From the NCBI RefSeq assembly GCF_019059575.1, contig NW_024881668.1, forward strand, positions 698,501 to 762,500: 64,000 nt of DNA, given 5' to 3'. The notes beneath the pieces are model-generated. The model worked only from the letters and a program-made list of their open reading frames with translations. It did not search any database and had not been told where the DNA came from. Numbering within the stretch: position 1 is the stretch's first letter; each line of letters opens with the position of its first letter. Shown here in pieces: positions 30,836 through 40,625 of this stretch. The position numbers and the translations under genes are program-made. Origin of the DNA: Amphibalanus amphitrite. Taxonomy: Eukaryota > Arthropoda > Thecostraca > Balanomorpha > Balanidae.

Positions 30836-32440
30836 ATGGTGTCGCAACCTACGCACTGGCCACTGACCGACCATCGCCCGACCCCTCGGGACGTGACGGT
30901 GAACCCGGGACGGAGCGCGAGGAGACGTCTTTCGCGCGACCCTGGGGGCGCGGTGGCGAGACCGGGCCGGAGCGCAAGGTCACGAGCAGCGTTGAGGAAA
31001 AAGCATGAGCTCGAAGACATGCAAGAGCAGTTGAGAAGATGGAAAGAGGAACTGGAAATTCAAGCTGAACTGGATGAAAGCCTGGCAAGGGAAGGTGTAT
31101 TGGCTCAGTTTGATAAGGAAGAAACCTTCAAGAGAATTGAGACATTAACGCCACAAGAACAAGAAAGCAGAACACAAAAACAAGAAGAAAGAAGAACACA
31201 GGAACAAGAAGAAAGAAGAACACAAGAACAAGAAGAAAGAAGGACACAAGAAGAAGAAGAAGAAGAAGAAGAAGAAGAAGAAGAAGAAGAAGAAGAAGAA
31301 GAAGAAGAAGAAGAAGAAGAAGAAGAAGAAGAAGAAGAAGAAAGAGCACATGATCAAAGAAGAACGCGTGTTCAAGAAAGAGCACAAGAACCAAGAAGAA
31401 CACGTGTACAAGAAGAAAGAGCACAAGAACCAAGAACACGTGTACAAGAAGAAAGAGCACAAGATCCAAGAACACGTGTACAAGAAGAAAGAGCACAAGA
31501 TCCAAGAACACGTGTACAAGAAGAAAGAGCACAAGAACCTAGAAGGACACGAGTACAAGAAGAAAGAGCATACGAACAAGGAAGAAAAGCACAAAATCAA
31601 GGAAAGTGAACGAAGGAGAGCAAGCAGGGATGAGCCTGGAGCTCAGCAGCACGGGGACTCCACACAGGCTCTCCTAGCCCATCTGGAAAGAAGGCAGCTG
31701 CCCAAGGCTGAGATACCGAAATTCACTGGAGACGTTACGAAGTAAAGATCTTTTATACGTGCTTTTGACAGTCGGATCTCCTCCAAAACTGATGACGACG
31801 AAGAAAAGCTGTACTTTCTCGAGCAATATACAAGTGGTAAGCCACAGGACATAATCAGGGGCTGCCTGAACATGACGACTGGATCGGGCTAACTGGAAGC
31901 CAGGAGACTCCTTGATCGGAGGTACGGAGACGAGGACTCAATCACGAGTGCGTTTGTGGATATGCTTGTGGAGTGGCCACAAGTAAAACCAGGAGATCTG
32001 GAAGGAATGGATCGTTTGTCACTGACGCTGACGTCTTGCAACAACGTAATGAGTGGAATATCACCCGGAGCAAGGGAGACAGACCACCCAAAGACCATGC
32101 GGAAAATCATCGAGAAGCTGCCCTACAACCTGCAGGACCAGTGGCGCCGCCTAGCGGACCATATCCATGAACAGGAGCACAGACGAGCGCGCTTCGAGGA
32201 TATCGTCGAGTTTGTCGAGAGAGAAGTAAGGATCCAGACGAACCCGATGTTTGGTCGTCAGCAGTGTCAGCAGGACAAGAGAACAGGAAGGTCAGCGGAG
32301 AAAGGTTCAAACTGTATCGGCAACAGTCATCGAGCCAGGAGCTCAGCAGCGGCGGGGATCGCTCAAGTGTTTGTTCTGTTCAAAGGCACATTACCTCGAC
32401 CAATGTGAAGAGTTCAGAGGAAGGGCACCTCACCTCATGA
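30836..32440 (+). mobile_element. Fossil BEL/Pao Gag region
   Basis: Successive parts are: a basic segment; a coiled coil (RKKHELEDMQEQLRRWKEEL) with EGVLAQFDKEE; a long Glu tract from a (GAA)n microsatellite; 14-residue RTRVQEERAQ repeats; a DUF1759-like capsid region (EEKLYFLEQYTSGKPQDIIR, RRYGDEDSITSAFVDML, DQWRRLADHIHEQEH); and a knuckle CLFCSKAHYLDQC. This is the order of BEL/Pao Gag. No protease or RT follows; repeat R starts directly after. Broken, with several breaks; no LTRs recognised. Confidence 0.8.
31245..31341. repeat. (GAA)n microsatellite
   Basis: About 32 nearly uninterrupted GAA units inside the BEL/Pao Gag region, read as poly-Glu. Its antisense gives a long Phe/Leu-only frame, which is an artefact. 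Confidence 0.95.
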
Positions 32441-32691
32441 TTGACAACAGAAGTAAGTTCAAAGGAACTTCTGGTCCCAGTTGCTATGGGTAAAGAACTG
32501 ATGTCAATGTGAAGTAACGTTTTTTTTTGTATGTTTGTTGTTCACATATTTCGCACAATACATGAGCAAATGTTAAAGAGTACTTCTGTAATTGGGACAT
32601 TTTGTAAATATCCAGTGTACACAGTATATCGCTACGCTTTATTGACATGTTTATTTTTGGTTAGGTGCCTTGTGTCTTTTGGTTTATTTTA

Positions 32692-33857
32692 CAGGGTGTT
32701 TCACAATTACCGTTACAAGAGTTCCCACTCAATTTTGGTGCACTTAAAGGTGATTTTTCTGAAAACACTATACACCATTGGAAAGAGCACATAATTCTGG
32801 TCCTGGTTAATTGCATTTTGAATGCCCTTTGGACGGATACTGGGTGTAGCAGATGAAAGACTGATCCAAATGAGGTCCGAGTCTGCGATTATCTCGAATA
32901 TCAGGATTAGAGCCTGTGTGATAAGCTTGTTGCTCGCGGACCTGTTTGAAGACGGCTGTACATGGCTGCGTGGTGTAGTCAACAGGTATCTATTACGCAC
33001 CTCCTGTATGAATTTCAAGTCTTCGACGCACAGGCTTCAATGGCAATGACGTCATTTCCTACCTCGTGTCAGAAAGGTGGCTTGCGTGCCGGCCGGCGAG
33101 CCGACCTGGCGGCTGGGATGTGTGGGTGGATTAACGCGTGCCCCCTGCGGCCCGCCGCGATGCGGATCGGGGGCACTAGTGCATGAAACTCCGCAACAGC
33201 TGTCGGTCGCCAGGGGGCACAGACCTTGACCCTCCTTGCAGGTCATTCGAGTCCAGTACCTTCGCGCCGCCACACAAGTCCACACCCGCGCCTGAAGATG
33301 AAAGTCGCCGTTGGTTTTTGTGCCCGAGGGCGTAAAAATCAACAAAGAAACCTACCTCGAGACCATCATTGAACAGACGCTGAAGCCGTGGGCCAAGAAG
33401 ACGTACGGAGACAAGGGCTGGACTTTTCAGCAGGACGGCGCAACAAGCCACACCGCGCGCGTCACCCAACAGTGGTGCGAAGACAACTGCCCAGGCTTCA
33501 TCACCAAGGACCAGTGGCCCCCATCATCCCCAGATCTGAATCCGATGGATTACACGATGTGGTCCGTGCTCGAGAAGGAAGTCTGCTCCAAACCGCACAA
33601 GAAGATCGACGATCTCAAGCGATCTCTGATCAGCGCCTGGCAGAAGATCCCCGACGCGGTTGTGCGTGCCGCAGTCCGTGACTTCAGGAGACGGTTGGCT
33701 GCCGCTGTGAAGGCTGGAGGCGGCCACTTCGAGTAGGACTTAAGGATGTTGGTCTCTGTGGTTTTGGGTGCATATGGTGCAATTTTGGCGGAAATAAAGT
33801 CATTATGCCCAGAGATATTGAGCTTTGATCTTGTAACGTTAATTGTGAAACACCCTG
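32692..33857 (+). mobile_element. Mariner-like transposon, DD37D type, complete ends
   Basis: Termini CAGGGTGTTTCACAATTA and TAATTGTGAAACACCCTG form an exact 18-bp inverted repeat, flanked by TA on both sides. 1166 bp. The paralogous repeat at 28.9 kb has the site empty with one TA. Inside, a transposase C-terminal half is open (33311-33736); the N-terminal half is not recognisable. Confidence 0.95.
33311..33736 (+). pseudogene. Mariner-like transposase, C-terminal half (DD37D)
   Basis: The frame VFVPEGVKINKETYLETIIE, TFQQDGATSHTA, WPPSSPDLNPMDYTMW and LEKEVCSKPHKKIDDLKRSL ends VKAGGGHFE. The second catalytic Asp is in QQDGA and the third in NPMDY. Exactly 37 residues lie between them, so the type is DD37D (maT-like). 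The stop at 33734 is in the normal place. The helix-turn-helix part and first Asp (SDEK-type, compare 18.1 kb) are missing, so this copy cannot be autonomous. Confidence 0.85.
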
Positions 33858-34020
33858 TAGGTATCGGTTTGTAATTCAATTTTGTATGGTGTTCCGCGGA
33901 TATTATTTGTTTGGATTTTTGTTCGATGTACGGACCGGTGACCTCTACGGTCACGTGACCCGGCGCCGGCTGACCTGCCACGTCACCTTCCGGGTCAGAG
34001 GAGGCCGGCGGCCGGCGAGG

Positions 34021-34375
34021 GCAGCCTTTTGTGGTGGGTTCGCCGGTTGTGCAAAAGCACGATGGTCATGGACTGGCGGAACAGTGGCTAAAAACGGTGG
34101 CTTCAGTCGGAGTGAAAGCAACAAGAAAGCTCTCGGCCATATGCACTGACGGCCAGTTTCACGGGGCCGACGTTCCGGCCAAATTCCTGACCAACCTCCG
34201 ATCCTCACAGCCAGACCTCGCGGCGCGATCAGAGGAGGCATGTGTGCCCTGCCTGTGGGATGGAGCACACCCACTGGACCTGGCCAAATCCAGTGTCAAG
34301 GAGTGTGGCTAGGCGCAGGTCGCCGTAGATGCCATCAGCCGCACGTGAAGCGGTTCTCATACGGGAAATTACATA
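34021..34375 (+). pseudogene. ZNF862-like / hAT-related fragment (copy 3)
   Basis: This reads GSPVVQKHDGHGLAEQWLKT, LSAICTDGQFHGADVPAKF, SSQPDLAARSEEACVPCLWD, HPLDLAKSSVKECG, then a stop. Unlike copy 2 its middle is open, so the two copies decayed independently. It begins directly at the end of repeat R. Confidence 0.5.
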
Positions 34376-35055
34376 CAAAGTTTAAATAGGGTACAAGCAC
34401 CTCTCCTAGTGACAGGTCTATCTCACGACCTGTCACGGGACCTCCGAGCAGCAACAGAGCGTGAGAAAGGAGGCAGCTGGCGGCTACATGGGGCTCTTCG
34501 CCAGAATGCAGAAGGCCACCAGTCTCTCGCAGCTAGACCACGGCTTCGAAAATTTCTGTCTGCTGGCGCTGTCGAAGGAACGGCAGTGGATGCATCTGCA
34601 GTGGCATCAGAGTCATCATGTCACGAGTTCCATATGACAGCAGACGATAACCTCCCCGCAGCCGGTACGCAAACGCCGTTCGGTCGTCAAATCGAGGAGG
34701 CGGCAAAAGACGCCCAAGTCAAAGTGGCAGATACTCCAGCGGTTACTAGCGCCTTCTACGGCCCAAGTCTGGTGCAGCACATGCTGACCAGCGTCATGCG
34801 GCTGATCCCTCTCCGGCTGATCCGGAAGCCTATATCAACAGAAAGGGGCTCTACTCTATCAACTTGCTTGCGGTGTGTGATGCAGATGCCAGGTTCTTGG
34901 ATGTACGTATAACGTACTCTTGCCGGTTCGTCAGAGAATGCATTATGCAATGAATTTTCAAATTTGCTGGACTTGTCAGAAATTATAAACGCAATTGTCT
35001 GCAAATTTTTCTGTTGGATTTGATATTTGGGTTTGTCTTCCCTGATGTTCTGACA
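34376..35055. other. No gene recognised
   Basis: A plus-strand frame 34409-34912 is open and basic/polar (GAVEGTAVDASAVASES) without known motifs. The segment ends with the acceptor gttctgacag at 35047-35056. Confidence 0.3.
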
Positions 35056-35056
35056 G

Positions 35057-35219
35057 GCGTTATTCGGAAAGCTGAAAGGCGCTGCAGCGGGAGGGATCCG
35101 AGGACAGAAGTGGGCCGAGGCGCTGCAATTGGCAGCGTCGCTGGGCCTGGTACCGCTTGTCTGCGATCAGCGGCACCTGCGCAAGACATTAATAAAAAAT
35201 CAGCTGGCTTCTAGTCGAG
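35057..35219 (+). CDS. Candidate exon 1 of a SANT-like protein
   Basis: After the acceptor the frame reads ALFGKLKGAAAGGIRGQKWA, EALQLAASLGLVPLVCDQRH and LRKTLIKNQLASSR. A lysine-glycine block then KW-x-x-x and a helix resembles Myb/SANT-like domains in Harbinger-linked and host proteins, but is a loose match. If GTGTGT at 35220 is the donor the exon ends in phase 1, which fits the next exon. Confidence 0.4.
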
Positions 35220-35504
35220 GTGTGTTGAGTGTGTTAAGTTTTCAAACATGTGATGTCTCATACTCACCTTGTAAAAAAATATTATTCTTCAGTAGCAAAG
35301 GTCATATGTTCGTATTTTAACTTTTGCTTTTTCTCCGAAGTTTTTGCGTGATTTCACCCCTGCAATAGTGCAGTTCCTTTCTGAATGTCACATTAATTCA
35401 GACTCTCTCAGCACAAAGTAATTCGTCGTTTTTTTTAAATTCATTTATTTATTTAATTCATTCATCTTTTTATAGAAGTGGCTGCGATTATTCTCTTTTT
35501 TCAG

Positions 35505-35594
35505 GTCGCCGTGACCGCCAGAGAAAGACTGGCAATGGCGTACAAGAACCGCTCGACGAGTTGGACGAGCTCGTCCTTAGCATGGACGATGGCT
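35505..35594 (+). CDS. Candidate exon 2 of the SANT-like protein
   Basis: Bounded by ctcttttttcag and gtaagg. 90 bp, entering and leaving in phase 1, and encoding RRDRQRKTGNGVQEPLDELD then ELVLSMDDG. KTGNG followed by PL-x-x-L-x-E-x-VL matches the linker that follows the SANT domain in many such proteins (KGTGGG-PPPPLT). Its phase agrees with both neighbours. Confidence 0.5.
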
Positions 35595-35749
35595 GTAAGG
35601 TTTTAAGTATGCGCATTATAACAGACAGTGCTCACTGCTCGCTACCGTATGTTTCCGCCATTATTGTGTTCCTTGTGCACATGAGTGTCTCAACCCGGCA
35701 GTTGGTTGGGGCGGTAAACGCTCGCCAGCCGAAACTAGGAGTTCTCCTA

Positions 35750-36731
35750 CTAGGTCGTTCAATAAGTAAGGTAAAATGTACCATAGTTCATTTATATGAG
35801 GAATTCAAGCAAAATCAAATATACCATCTGAATATTTGAACAATTTTCTACACAACCTTCCAAACTGTTTTTGAGAGTTTGGCTCATTGTCCGAACACGG
35901 TCGGTGTGAAAACATTGATGCAGCAGAGTTCCGTTCTAAAAATCCCCGGTTTGTCACGCGAGCCAAAATTCACCTCAAAATGAGTGAGTTGACCCTGATG
36001 ACGCTATTGCCATTAGCAATGCTTGCTGGTGAACAGCTGGTACGATTTCAACAAGAACACAGCAGTATAAAAGACAAAGTTCTAGAGCAGGTAGACTTGT
36101 GCCCGCAGGGCTCTCTGGACTTGGCACAATCTGTAAAGTCGCGGGGAGCTGATTATGGAGACCCGAAGCATCTGCGTGACTGCTTAACAGGGTGAAGTGT
36201 GTATGTCGAAACAGTTCTAGGCATCATCAGATATGCTTGATATTTACAAGGTCATCACGAGGTTAATACAGAAAGAGCTCCCTGAACAACAGGACGCCCA
36301 GCGAGGCATCAGTGTGGGATCGGCTTTGCTTTAACAGTACAGGAAAGCTGAAGTACAGCGGCCGTGATCTGGCGCCGTCCCTTTTGAATCTGTTTGGACC
36401 ACCGGAAAACCTGCTGTGTACGTTGGAATCTTAACTGATCAGGCAATCAATAAAATAATCAAGACATGGCTTTGGAATAGCAATAAGGAGTTTTCCAAGC
36501 AGGATTTCAACGCCGGGTGGAGTGCTGGGGTAAGCGCGTGCGCCTGAACGGCGATTGGATGTAGGTGCCAGTTCCGAAGGCTGGGGAGGCTGGCCGAAGA
36601 GACCTGCTAACAAATGCTTATAACCAATTTGTAGACGATATTTCAATGAACATATGTTGCTAGTTTTGTGCCATTGCACCAAATGTGGACTGAAATACGT
36701 GTGATTTTACCTTACTTATTGAACGACCTAG
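35750..36731. mobile_element. Mariner-type element with TA target duplication, inside the intron
   Basis: Inverted termini CTAGGTCGTTCAATAAGT match perfectly over at least 27 bp (to GTAAAAT-side) at both ends, flanked by TA. 982 bp. On the minus strand 36600-36550 reads PPQPSELAPTS, a worn version of the mariner PPYSPDLAPSD block, so it was once transposase-bearing. It lies wholly between candidate exons 2 and 3. Confidence 0.85.
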
Positions 36732-36821
36732 TAGTACCTGTATTATTGTTTACATCTGTCGCTGATTGCAACTCTCGTTTTGGTCAACTGCACTGACTGA
36801 ATTTTTTCTTGTTCATTTCAG

Positions 36822-37102
36822 CATACGATTATATCGTCCCGGGAGCTCAAAACTCCCTAGACGCCAACCAGAATTCGGCGGATGAGTTGTGGGCGGCCGC
36901 GGCTGTGGTCCCGTCTGTCGCCACCAGCTCTACCTCGGCTGCCGCCATCGCTTCCACGCCTGTCGCAACCTCTGCCCCGCCTGCCGCCTGGCGCCTACCG
37001 CCTGGCCTTCCCCGCCTGCCGCCGGCCTGCTGCCGGCGCTTCCCTGCCTGCCGCCGGCGCCTCCCGGCCTGCTGCCGGCGCTTCCCCGCCTGCCGCCTGG
37101 TG
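36822..37102 (+). CDS. Candidate exon 3 of the SANT-like protein
   Basis: The acceptor gttcatttcag is followed by two bases that complete a Ser codon from exon 2, then YDYIVPGAQNSLDANQNSAD, ELWAAAAVVPSV and an Ala/Pro-rich stretch open to a stop at 37103. The first 35 residues look like real protein; the rest is low complexity built from short GC repeats. It may continue by splicing before the repeats. Confidence 0.4.
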
Positions 37103-37390
37103 TAACTCGGTGTGTCCCTTCGCAAGACGGGAAGCGCCACAGGCTTCAGCGCAGCGAGCACCAGCGCCGTGGACACTGGGACAGCAGGCTCCAGCACAGC
37201 GGACACTGGGACAGCAGCCTCCAGCAACGCAAGTTCCAGCGCCACAGGCTCCAGCGCAGCGAGCACCAGCGCCGCGGACACTGGGACAGCAGGCTCCAGC
37301 GCCACAGGCTCCAGCGCAGCGAGCTCCAGCGCCGCGGGCACTGGGACAGCAAGATCTATCGTCACGAGCTCCAGCACCGAGGACAAATTC
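37020..37390. repeat. GC-rich short repeats (CTGCCGCCGG; CAGCGAGCACCAGCGCC)
   Basis: First a run of about 23-bp units GCTTCCCCGCCTGCCGCC-type (37020-37105), then units of about 24-45 bp with GCTCCAGCGCAGCGAGC and ACACTGGGACAGCAG (37140-37375). Frames on both strands are open through it because of composition, giving misleading long frames. Confidence 0.8.
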
Positions 37391-37430
37391 CGGGCTAATT
37401 CCGGCTCCCGGCCAATCGGCCCACAGTAGG

Positions 37431-38176
37431 ATGGACGAGTTCTGGGGGTTCTGTGGGGAAATCGGCTTTAATCCGGACCACACTAACTGCAGATGTAATG
37501 TCACGACAACCATGCGTGTGTTTGCGAACGGCCCCAAGCCCCAGTACCGTTGCGTGCGGTGCCGCAAGCAGCTGTCACAGCTGCATGGTGTGAGGCTGGT
37601 TGTCCCGGGGTTCAACGGAGGGGCGACGTGATTCGCCTCCTTGGACACCGCGGGGCGACCAAACACTAAGGCCAGTAAGGCAGCCATGCTGTGGACCCTA
37701 TACTGCCTCGCGAACGGTCTTGGGGTGAAGGACACCCTGGTGCAGGCCCGGAACCGGTTCCAGACGTTGACCCGGCCCGCGGTGATCGACTGACGGACGT
37801 ACGCCAGGGAGCTGTTTGCCCTGGAGCTGAACCGGGCGGCTCCGATGGGCGGCCCAGGGGAGCTCATCCAGATTGATGAGAGCCTGCCCCGGGGGCGGCG
37901 AAAATATAACCGCGGCAGGGTGCTGGGAGGTGACGGCCGCCGACGCCTAGAAGGACCGTGGGTATTCGGCGCCCTCCATGTCCGGACAGGCGAGGTCCGC
38001 TGGTGGCCGTCGACCAGCGAGATGCGGCCACCCTAGAGGCCGTCATTTGTCAGCACATCGCCGCCGGCTCCGAGATACACTCGGGACGAGTGGGCCGCCT
38101 ACCACGGCCTCGCCAACGCGGTGGGGCCTAACGGTCCGATGGAATACGTCCACCGTACGGTGAACCACGAGGCAAG
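37431..38176 (+). pseudogene. Merlin-type (IS1016/ISXO2-like) transposase
   Basis: 37431-37631 reads MDEFWGFCGEIGFNPDHTNC and QYRCVRCRKQLSQLHG, an N-terminal zinc-ribbon-like part. 37691-38176 reads LANGLGVKDTLVQARNRF, GELIQIDESLPRGRRKYNRG, WVFGALHVRTGEVRWWP, then in another frame YTRDEWAAYHGL and YVHRTVNHE. IDES-x-x-x-G-R-KYNRG and DEWAAY are the Asp blocks of ISXO2-like DDE transposases, here in their eukaryotic form, Merlin. There are in-frame stops and at least two frame changes, so it is dead. No terminal repeats were found. Confidence 0.8.
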
Positions 38177-38470
38177 TAAAACGGGAAAATATTCAACAGT
38201 CATGTCCAAAATTCTTTCTTACCTTATAATAAACAATACATGTGTATGTATAGGTGTGTGTGTGGGGGGGGGGGGGGGGGGGGGCGCAGAATCTTCTTGG
38301 ACAAGCAGCTTCAGGTTTGATGTTGCAGAAACTGTGCGTAGTTCCCTGCGAATGGGACGAGCCGCTCCGGGCTCCCACAGTATATTTCCAGAGAATGGCA
38401 GCAGTGGCTAGTCAGGGCTGCTGAGCCCAGTAACGTCCAGTTACCGCGGCCGATCGCGGGTCCACCGGGG
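38177..38470. other. No gene; long G run
   Basis: An uninterrupted G run of about 22 bp at 38263-38284 follows a (TG)n stretch. On the minus strand this is a C run. Nothing else recognised. Confidence 0.5.
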
Positions 38471-38473
38471 GAG

Positions 38474-38749
38474 GTGGTGAGCACGCAGCTCCATGTATTT
38501 GCAGACGCAAGTGAGCTGGCCTACTCGGCAGTCGCCTATCTGAGGAGAGAGGTGCGCACTCCTGGAGGAGGGATTCAGTGCTCTGTGCCGTTCTTGATGG
38601 GTCGGTCACTGGTTAAGCCGGTGCGTTTTGTCTCGATACCGCGGTTAGAGCTAGCTGTAGCAGTGTTGGCAGTCAGAATTAGGAAGCTCTTGCAGAGGGA
38701 GCTGGATGTCGAGTTTGAATTTAAAAGCCATACTGTGTCTGGCCTTTAA
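38474..38749 (+). mobile_element. Fossil BEL/Pao RNase H part
   Basis: The frame reads QLHVFADASELAYSAVAYL, FLMGRSLVKP and IPRLELAVAVLAVRI, the RNase H-proximal block typical of BEL/Pao polyproteins (FADAS-x-x-AY-A, PRLEL-AA). About 90 residues only. The foldback element at 38818 lies just downstream. Broken fragment; no LTRs seen. Confidence 0.8.
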
Positions 38750-38817
38750 ATGGTTACTCCGCATCGACCGTCTTCATTGTTTTTATGTAAATTCTAATCT
38801 AACGATCTTTTCCGCTG

Positions 38818-40619
38818 GGGCATTCCACGTCAAATCAAACACCGAAATCCGTCATCCCCTTCGATTTTTTCTGAAAATTTGTAGGCAGACTGGGCATGGT
38901 GCAAAACTGAGTTACGTATAATATTTTCGAAATTTGATAACGTATCGCTGAGATATAGGTCATCGAATATAGCGAAAAATGCCACACATCAATTTTTTAA
39001 ATGGCTATAACTCTGGTTCCTTTTCTGGTATCAAAATGATATGAACAGGGTCTTATATGCAATTGATAAGGCTTTGATTTTTAATTATAAAATTAAATTG
39101 AAGTGACCTTGAAATGCATTTGGCCTTGAATTAAAACAGAAAAATTTAAATAGCAAAAAACACGTCACCTTCGATTTGGGTAATTTGTACATATTATGTC
39201 CGTCACAATGTTCCTAACCATCTGTGAAAAAATTGGAGTGGGCCATTCATAACTTTCGCGGCAAACGCCGTTTTCATGCATCAACATCACGCAACCGCGC
39301 GTGACCTTGAAAGACAGAGTCAAGACATGCTTGCTTGTGTGCACTTTCTGAAATGAATGATTGCTGATTAGTGATATCCCAAACTCTGCGAGAATGGAAA
39401 TGCATAGTCATTGTAGTCAAGCATTCACGTTCCATAGTAAAAGTGTCTCAGGCAAACGGTATTTTGCGGTGCGGTGAATTTTGAGCCGTGTGGAAATGCA
39501 TCATGAAGTAAATTCAACGAAAACATTATCACGCAACGATATCTTCACGTCTTTTGATCTTCACAATACGAAAGAACATACATTTTTTAGTATGTATGGG
39601 GAATTTCTAGTTAATCCAATAATAAATATGGCAGTTAGAGGCCTGTTAAGAGTAACATGTCGCCGGCTGAGGCGGGCTCGGCCGATGCGGGAAACGCAGC
39701 AATCACAATTTTGTGTTTACACGTTCATATTTCAATTGTTTACCAACTGATTTTCAAAATTCTTTCACCATAAGACTGCCTGTACATTTTTTAGTCTTCT
39801 CACAAAATTTGACGCGAATCGAACGTAATCAGCGGTAGGGAGCGCGATGTAAAGACGGAACCGTTCCGTTCCGTCCCGGCACAGTCTACAATTCAGGCGG
39901 CGCGTAGCGGTCGGCGCCGGCTGCCGAGTCGCCGCGTCGCTGCGGCGACAGGATGTTCACTTTACACCGCTATTACTAGAACAGTTGTGAACCGATTTTC
40001 TTATTGCTTGCACGATGAGATGTCCAATTCAATTCTTGACAGGTAGCCATAATTAATTTCGCATTAATCTTATAAGATATTGGCGAAAAACTGGAGGGGT
40101 GGGCGAAATTCGCTCTTCCCCCTCCACTGCGCGTGCTAACATGAGTTTGCATATGTGCAATTTTCTTCAAAACTTATGAATGGCCCACTCTAATTTTTTC
40201 ACAGGTTGTTAAGAATATGGTAGGCAATAAAATATATGAAAATGAGCCAAATCGAAGGTGACGTGTTTTTTGCTATTTCAATATTTGTGCTTAAGAACAG
40301 AGTTAAGCAAATTTCAAGGTCATATATTTAAGTAGGTGCAATTCTAAACAAATGCTTAAGAAGTTACCTAAACAGTAAAGTTTATTTCATTGAAATCAAA
40401 CAAGTACAACCAAAGTTATGGTCGTTCAAAAATATAAAGATGCAACATTTTGTAAAAATTTGATGCCCTTTATTTAGAAGACCTGTGGTCAGAATGTGCA
40501 AAAAAAACATCAATGTAATGTCCGGGGCCACACAGGAACTCGCTCACAAATTTATAATGAAATCGCTGATGGTAAGGTGCAAAACAGCCGATTTTTGTTC
40601 GATTTGACGTGGAATGCCC
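38818..40619. mobile_element. Long foldback DNA element with 6-bp target duplication
   Basis: Both ends read GGGCATTCCACGTCAAATC inward, with one mismatch in the next bases. CCGCTG flanks both sides (38812-38817, 40620-40625). Homology between arms continues at least to 39270 and back from 40165: the phrases GAATGGCCCACTC and AATCGAAGGTGACGTGTTTT occur inverted in the two arms. The middle (39270-40165) has a GC-rich patch and no coding frame. Superfamily not assigned; a 6-bp duplication is unusual. Confidence 0.8.
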
Positions 40620-40625
40620 CCGCTG

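Larger units (their letters stand above)
32445..34020. repeat. Repeat R, copy 2, split by a mariner
   Basis: Copy 2 of the repeat at 28665. Left part 32445-32691, right part 33858-34020. Directly downstream comes the ZNF862-like copy 3, while in copy 1 about 800 bp lie between the repeat and the ZNF862-like copy. This suggests a tandem segmental duplication of the two modules. Confidence 0.8.

Noticed and set aside
31128-31600. Long Leu/Phe-rich frames on the minus strand
   Set aside because: They are the antisense of the (GAA)n and RTRVQEE repeats in the BEL/Pao Gag fossil, so openness is forced by the repeats.
28665-34020. Repeat R as a pair of LTRs around the BEL/Pao Gag
   Set aside because: Both copies are direct, but copy 2 begins right after the Gag part and is followed by an unrelated fragment; there are no TG...CA ends or primer-binding site beside copy 1.
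36847-37867. Long frames on both strands through the GC repeats
   Set aside because: Short-period GC repeats open all frames; only the segments with splice phase or the Merlin motifs were kept.
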